This document shows, one piece after another, positions 8,284 through 10,584 of a stretch of 10,584 nucleotides of DNA. The notes under the pieces were generated by a model. That model searched no databases. It had not been told where the DNA came from and saw only the letters and a program-made list of their open reading frames with translations. Position 1 is the first letter of the stretch, and every line of letters starts with the position of its first letter. A program made the position numbers and the translations under genes. The DNA is from Funneliformis mosseae. Its lineage: Eukaryota > Glomeromycota > Glomeromycetes > Glomerales > Glomeraceae. The stretch is taken from assembly GCA_910592005.1 (NCBI GenBank), contig CAJVPP010003856.1:1-10584 (forward strand), given 5' to 3'.

Positions 8284-8368
8284 CTTGTATTAAATAGTTT
8301 TTCATAATTATAAATATATTATTAATTTTATTATTTATTTATTTTTAATTTGTATAATTAAATTATAC
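8284..8368 (-). other. Intron 4 of the minus-strand pseudogene
   Basis: 85 bases, donor CAG|GTATAA at 8368 (the same motif as intron 1), acceptor AATACAAG at 8284. The phases of NLQEVFPQQ before it and ENVGKDADAI after it do not match, so one or two bases have been gained or lost at or near the junction. Confidence 0.65.
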
Positions 8369-8395
8369 CTGTTGAGGAAAAACTTCTTGCAAATT

Positions 8396-8538
8396 CTAAA
8401 AATTAAAATTTTTTATAATGATTTAAAATAAATTGAATATTAAATGAAAATTATTAATAATATTAGCATGTACTGTATATATTATCGCTATATAAAGTAT
8501 ATATAAAGTATATAATTATTATTTTATTCTTTTATTAC
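8396..8538 (-). other. Intron 3 of the minus-strand pseudogene
   Basis: Candidate donor GTAATA at 8538 after SYLS..QE; acceptor AATTTTTAG ending at 8396, before the 27-base exon AATTTGCAAGAAGTTTTTCC... (8369-8395). The donor is a guess from reading-frame logic; the acceptor is stronger. Confidence 0.45.
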
Positions 8539-8597
8539 TTCTTGTTATGATAAATATGAAAGATGCAGGCAATCTCAAGAAATGTGATTTTCAAATT

Positions 8598-8778
8598 CTA
8601 AAGAATTTAAAAATTCAGGATGTATTAATATTATTGAATCAATTTTTGTCAATTAATTTTTAGTCTTTTCTATATATTATCTTGAATAAATATAAATTAT
8701 AAATAAAAAATTTTAATTTATACTTCCGTGTAGACTAATGCAAAATATTATAAAAAATTTATTAATAAAATTACTAAC
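8598..8778 (-). other. Intron 2 of the minus-strand pseudogene
   Basis: Donor TAG|GTTAGT at 8778 after ASQKKRLL; acceptor ATTCTTTAG at 8598 before the HIS.DCLHLSY segment. At 181 bases it is the longest intron here. The acceptor is the best candidate but not certain. Confidence 0.55.
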
Positions 8779-9092
8779 CTATAATAATCTCTTTTTTTGG
8801 CTTGCCTATATAATATGATTATACTATTCTTTAACTTTATTATCTCGCTCATCTTGATTTCAAAATTGTGTGTTAAATTACATAGCTTTATATAGAAAAC
8901 ATAAATCATTTTATGGTAATAAAAATTTAATTTCAGGTATATATTTTTTCCAAACTCTTAAAAATGATCAATGACTAATATTATATTCTAAGTCTATTTC
9001 TAAACTTAAATCATATAGACAAAATATCCCTATATAGCTATCACTAGTCAGAAGAAATATTATAACTATTGTTTTATCATGAAAATTATTAC

Positions 9093-9172
9093 CTAAAAAA
9101 TTAAATATTAAAAATATTATTAAAATAAATAATTTATTTATTAATTAAATAAATTATTAATTATAATTATAC
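9093..9172 (-). other. Intron 1 of the minus-strand pseudogene
   Basis: 80 bases, with donor CAG|GTATAA at 9172 and acceptor TTTTTTAG at 9093. Joining gives LLSS, a phase-1 glycine, then NNFHDKTIVIIFLL in one frame, so both splice sites are intact. Confidence 0.8.
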
Positions 9173-10083
9173 CTGAAGATAGTAACCTATGAATATTTAC
9201 ATAATTGATAATAAAGGTAAGAATATTTAAAATTGTTTCAAATAATAAGGCGTGATAACTTTTTTTTCTTTTATTTCTATGAGTTATTAGTTTAAAACTA
9301 TTGGCTTGATAATAAGTTCAAGTACTTTTCCATATTTTTGTACTTAACAAATAAATATAAAGAAAAGCTATTTCATAAATATCTATTTCATCAACTATAT
9401 ATTTTACAGTTAAATATCATTTTGTTAGTTTTATTGAGAGATTAAATTTGAATATTTCATAGCATAAAGTAATCTTAAGAAAAACATATTAGATCAGCCT
9501 TTAAAAGTTATTTTATATTTTGAAAATTCCAAAATGTATTTTCATAGTTTATTTTATTAATTAAACATTTCTTATTATAACAATCTTTTTGTTGAAGAGA
9601 AAATTTGAAAGCTTTTTCATTTTGATTATTTAAAAAATTTCTATTCTAGCTTTTATATCTTCATTCTCTTCTGTTATATTATTAAAAATTGATTATAATT
9701 TTTCAATTTAAGCTACCATTAATATATCATTTTCAGATTGTAGTATTTCATTTTCATCTGATGAATAATAATTACTTTCTTCAGGATTGGAGTTAAAATT
9801 AAGGTTTTTTCTATTTGATTATTATGTTTAGTTTGATATAATGATTTAAGTTATTCAAAAGAATGTGATAAAGAATCGATTGAATGAGATTTTAGAATTG
9901 CAGAATAAAATATTTCATAAGTAAAATCCATATTATTAAATATTAAAAATAATTTTTAAAAAATTTACCTTTGTCAAGTATTTAAAAAATTTTCCTAAGA
10001 CTGTAATACAAAAATACTAAACAAAAATTTTAAGTTTTTAATGTATAGTAGTAAAAAGTATACCGGTTATAAATTTGGTCCCT

Positions 10084-10300
10084 TTTCTCAGCACTAATGA
10101 TCTGCAAATTGATCTGTGTTTCCTCAATTTAAATTTAGCTAAACTAAATATATGATAATGAAGATATCACAAACTGTAACACGATATTTTTATTATGGTA
10201 ATAATTCTTTTATATTAAGTAAAAAATGTTCCTTAATTAGATTTATATTTATTCATAATAAAAAAAAATTTTTTTTATTAGATATCGATTTCCCAGCACT
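10084..10300. repeat. 12 bp direct repeat TTTC(T/C)CAGCACT
   Basis: TTTCTCAGCACT at 10084-10095 and TTTCCCAGCACT at 10289-10300 differ by one C/T change, 205 bases apart. On the minus strand the first is preceded by T and reads TAGTGCTGAGAAAAGGGACC, which has the look of a hAT-type terminal repeat. No inverted partner was found in the window. Confidence 0.4.
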
Positions 10301-10415
10301 CACCTATATATAATGGTATTAGAGAAGCATTGCTATATCTTTTACACTTATTTTTGATTTGATTTTGATCTTAATAAAGGCAAATTTTATTTATATAGAG
10401 CTCAGCTATTAAAAT

Positions 10416-10444
10416 CACCTTACGGTGCCTCACCAACTAAAGTT
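10416..10444. repeat. Cluster of short overlapping palindromes
   Basis: CACC (10416-10419), GGTG (10424-10427), CACC (10431-10434), then AACT, AA and AGTT (10435-10444). The GGTG arm can pair with the CACC on either side. It is unusually GC-rich for this window and may be the end of an unrecognised repeat. Confidence 0.45.
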
Positions 10445-10584
10445 GATATTTTTGATTCATATTATTATATGATATATGAACTTTATTTGGTTAAATTTTT
10501 ATAGTCAATTATCTTATTAACAAAGCAAGCAATTAGGTCCGTCAAAATTTCTCATTTCTTTGTGTAACATCAGTCAAAAAATCT

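Larger units (their letters stand above)
7641..9931 (-). pseudogene. Decayed multi-exon gene, DUF7869-like transposon-associated family
   Basis: From ATG at 9931-9929 (MDFTYEIFYSAILKSHSIDS) five exon remnants can be read, about 600 codons. Exon 1 holds an acidic linker (NPEESNYYSSDENE), KDCYNKKCLINKINYENTF, VDEIDIYEIAFLYIYLLS and YHALLFETILNILTFIINY. Exon 2 gives IVIIFLLTSDSYIGI, SFLRVWKKYIPEIKFLLP and DLCFLYKAM (8881-8907), expected DLCxxCK with one Cys now Tyr, then ERDNKVKE. Exons 3-4 give HIS.DCLHLSYLS and NLQEVFPQQ. Exon 5 gives VGKDADAI, YTDNYSS.NKNNA for DNCxGQNKNN (8153-8188), RYTKFLSN for GHTKFSPD (8054-8077), and PKELSAEC..YLYDN. Roughly 20 in-frame stops and a few frameshifts, one in an A8 run near 9250, kill it. 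Its biochemical role is not established; DNC..QN resembles one acidic motif of RNase H-fold transposases, which is inference. The family call is from memory; the 3' end is uncertain. Confidence 0.75.
9932..10584. other. Non-coding region with a few short repeated and palindromic motifs
   Basis: No open frame or RNA gene is visible. It starts as the former promoter side of the minus-strand pseudogene. Three spots are less AT-rich than their surroundings: GTATACCGGTTATAAATT with GGTCCCTTTTCTCAGCACTA (to 10096), TTTCCCAGCACTCACC (from 10289), and CACCTTACGGTGCCTCACC (10416-10434). The first two share TTTC(T/C)CAGCACT. These may be ends of other decayed elements. Confidence 0.5.

Noticed and set aside
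7700..10000. tRNA or other structured RNA genes
   Set aside because: No cloverleaf with conserved TTCGA-type arms or an RNA promoter box was seen; the region reads instead as a decayed coding sequence on the minus strand.

Overview
This 10.6 kb window is very AT-rich, has no intact gene, and is eukaryotic. Short GT...AG introns with a TACTAAT-type branch site, together with the two transposon-related protein families that can be read through the damage, point to a fungus. An arbuscular mycorrhizal fungus (Glomeromycotina, Rhizophagus/Gigaspora type) is the best guess. That assignment rests on remembered family resemblance, not on a search.

Layout. Positions 96-455 hold about four tandem copies of a ~90 bp unit. 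Positions 681-3913 (+) hold a heavily decayed transposase gene of the Tnp2/Plavaka (CACTA-like, CMC) type; about 35 in-frame stops, at least five frameshifts and one intron remnant can be recognised. Downstream lie ~70 bp subterminal repeats (4012-4221) and a CACTA-like terminus that ends at 4318, so 1-4318 reads as most of one dead DNA transposon whose left end is outside the window or unrecognisable. Positions 4319-6210 form a second tandem array (~80 bp units). Into it has inserted a 1.36 kb hAT-like non-autonomous element (4700-6063) with terminal inverted repeats and an 8 bp target-site duplication. The inside of that element is about 20 copies of a ~50 bp unit that folds on itself. Positions 6411-7380 hold a separate array of about 38 copies of a ~25 bp palindromic unit, followed at 7381-7551 by a second copy of the CACTA-like terminus in the same orientation as the first.

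Positions 7641-9931 (-) hold a second decayed, intron-containing gene. It belongs to a family with a DLCxxCK motif, a DNCxGQNKNN motif and a GHTKF.PD-like motif; I equate it tentatively with DUF7869-type proteins of mycorrhizal fungi. The last 650 bases hold no gene, only a few short repeated or palindromic motifs.

The common theme is decay. In both pseudogenes nearly every stop and most lost key residues can be explained by C-to-T or G-to-A changes (Gln, Arg and Trp codons to stops; Cys to Tyr; Gly to Ser/Arg; His to Tyr; Asp to Asn; Pro to Ser). They occur outside CpG as well as in it, which looks like RIP-like or deamination-driven inactivation. No gene here is likely to make a functional protein. 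The more unusual structures are the two palindromic satellite arrays, which share a GAATGAT/ATCATTC core.
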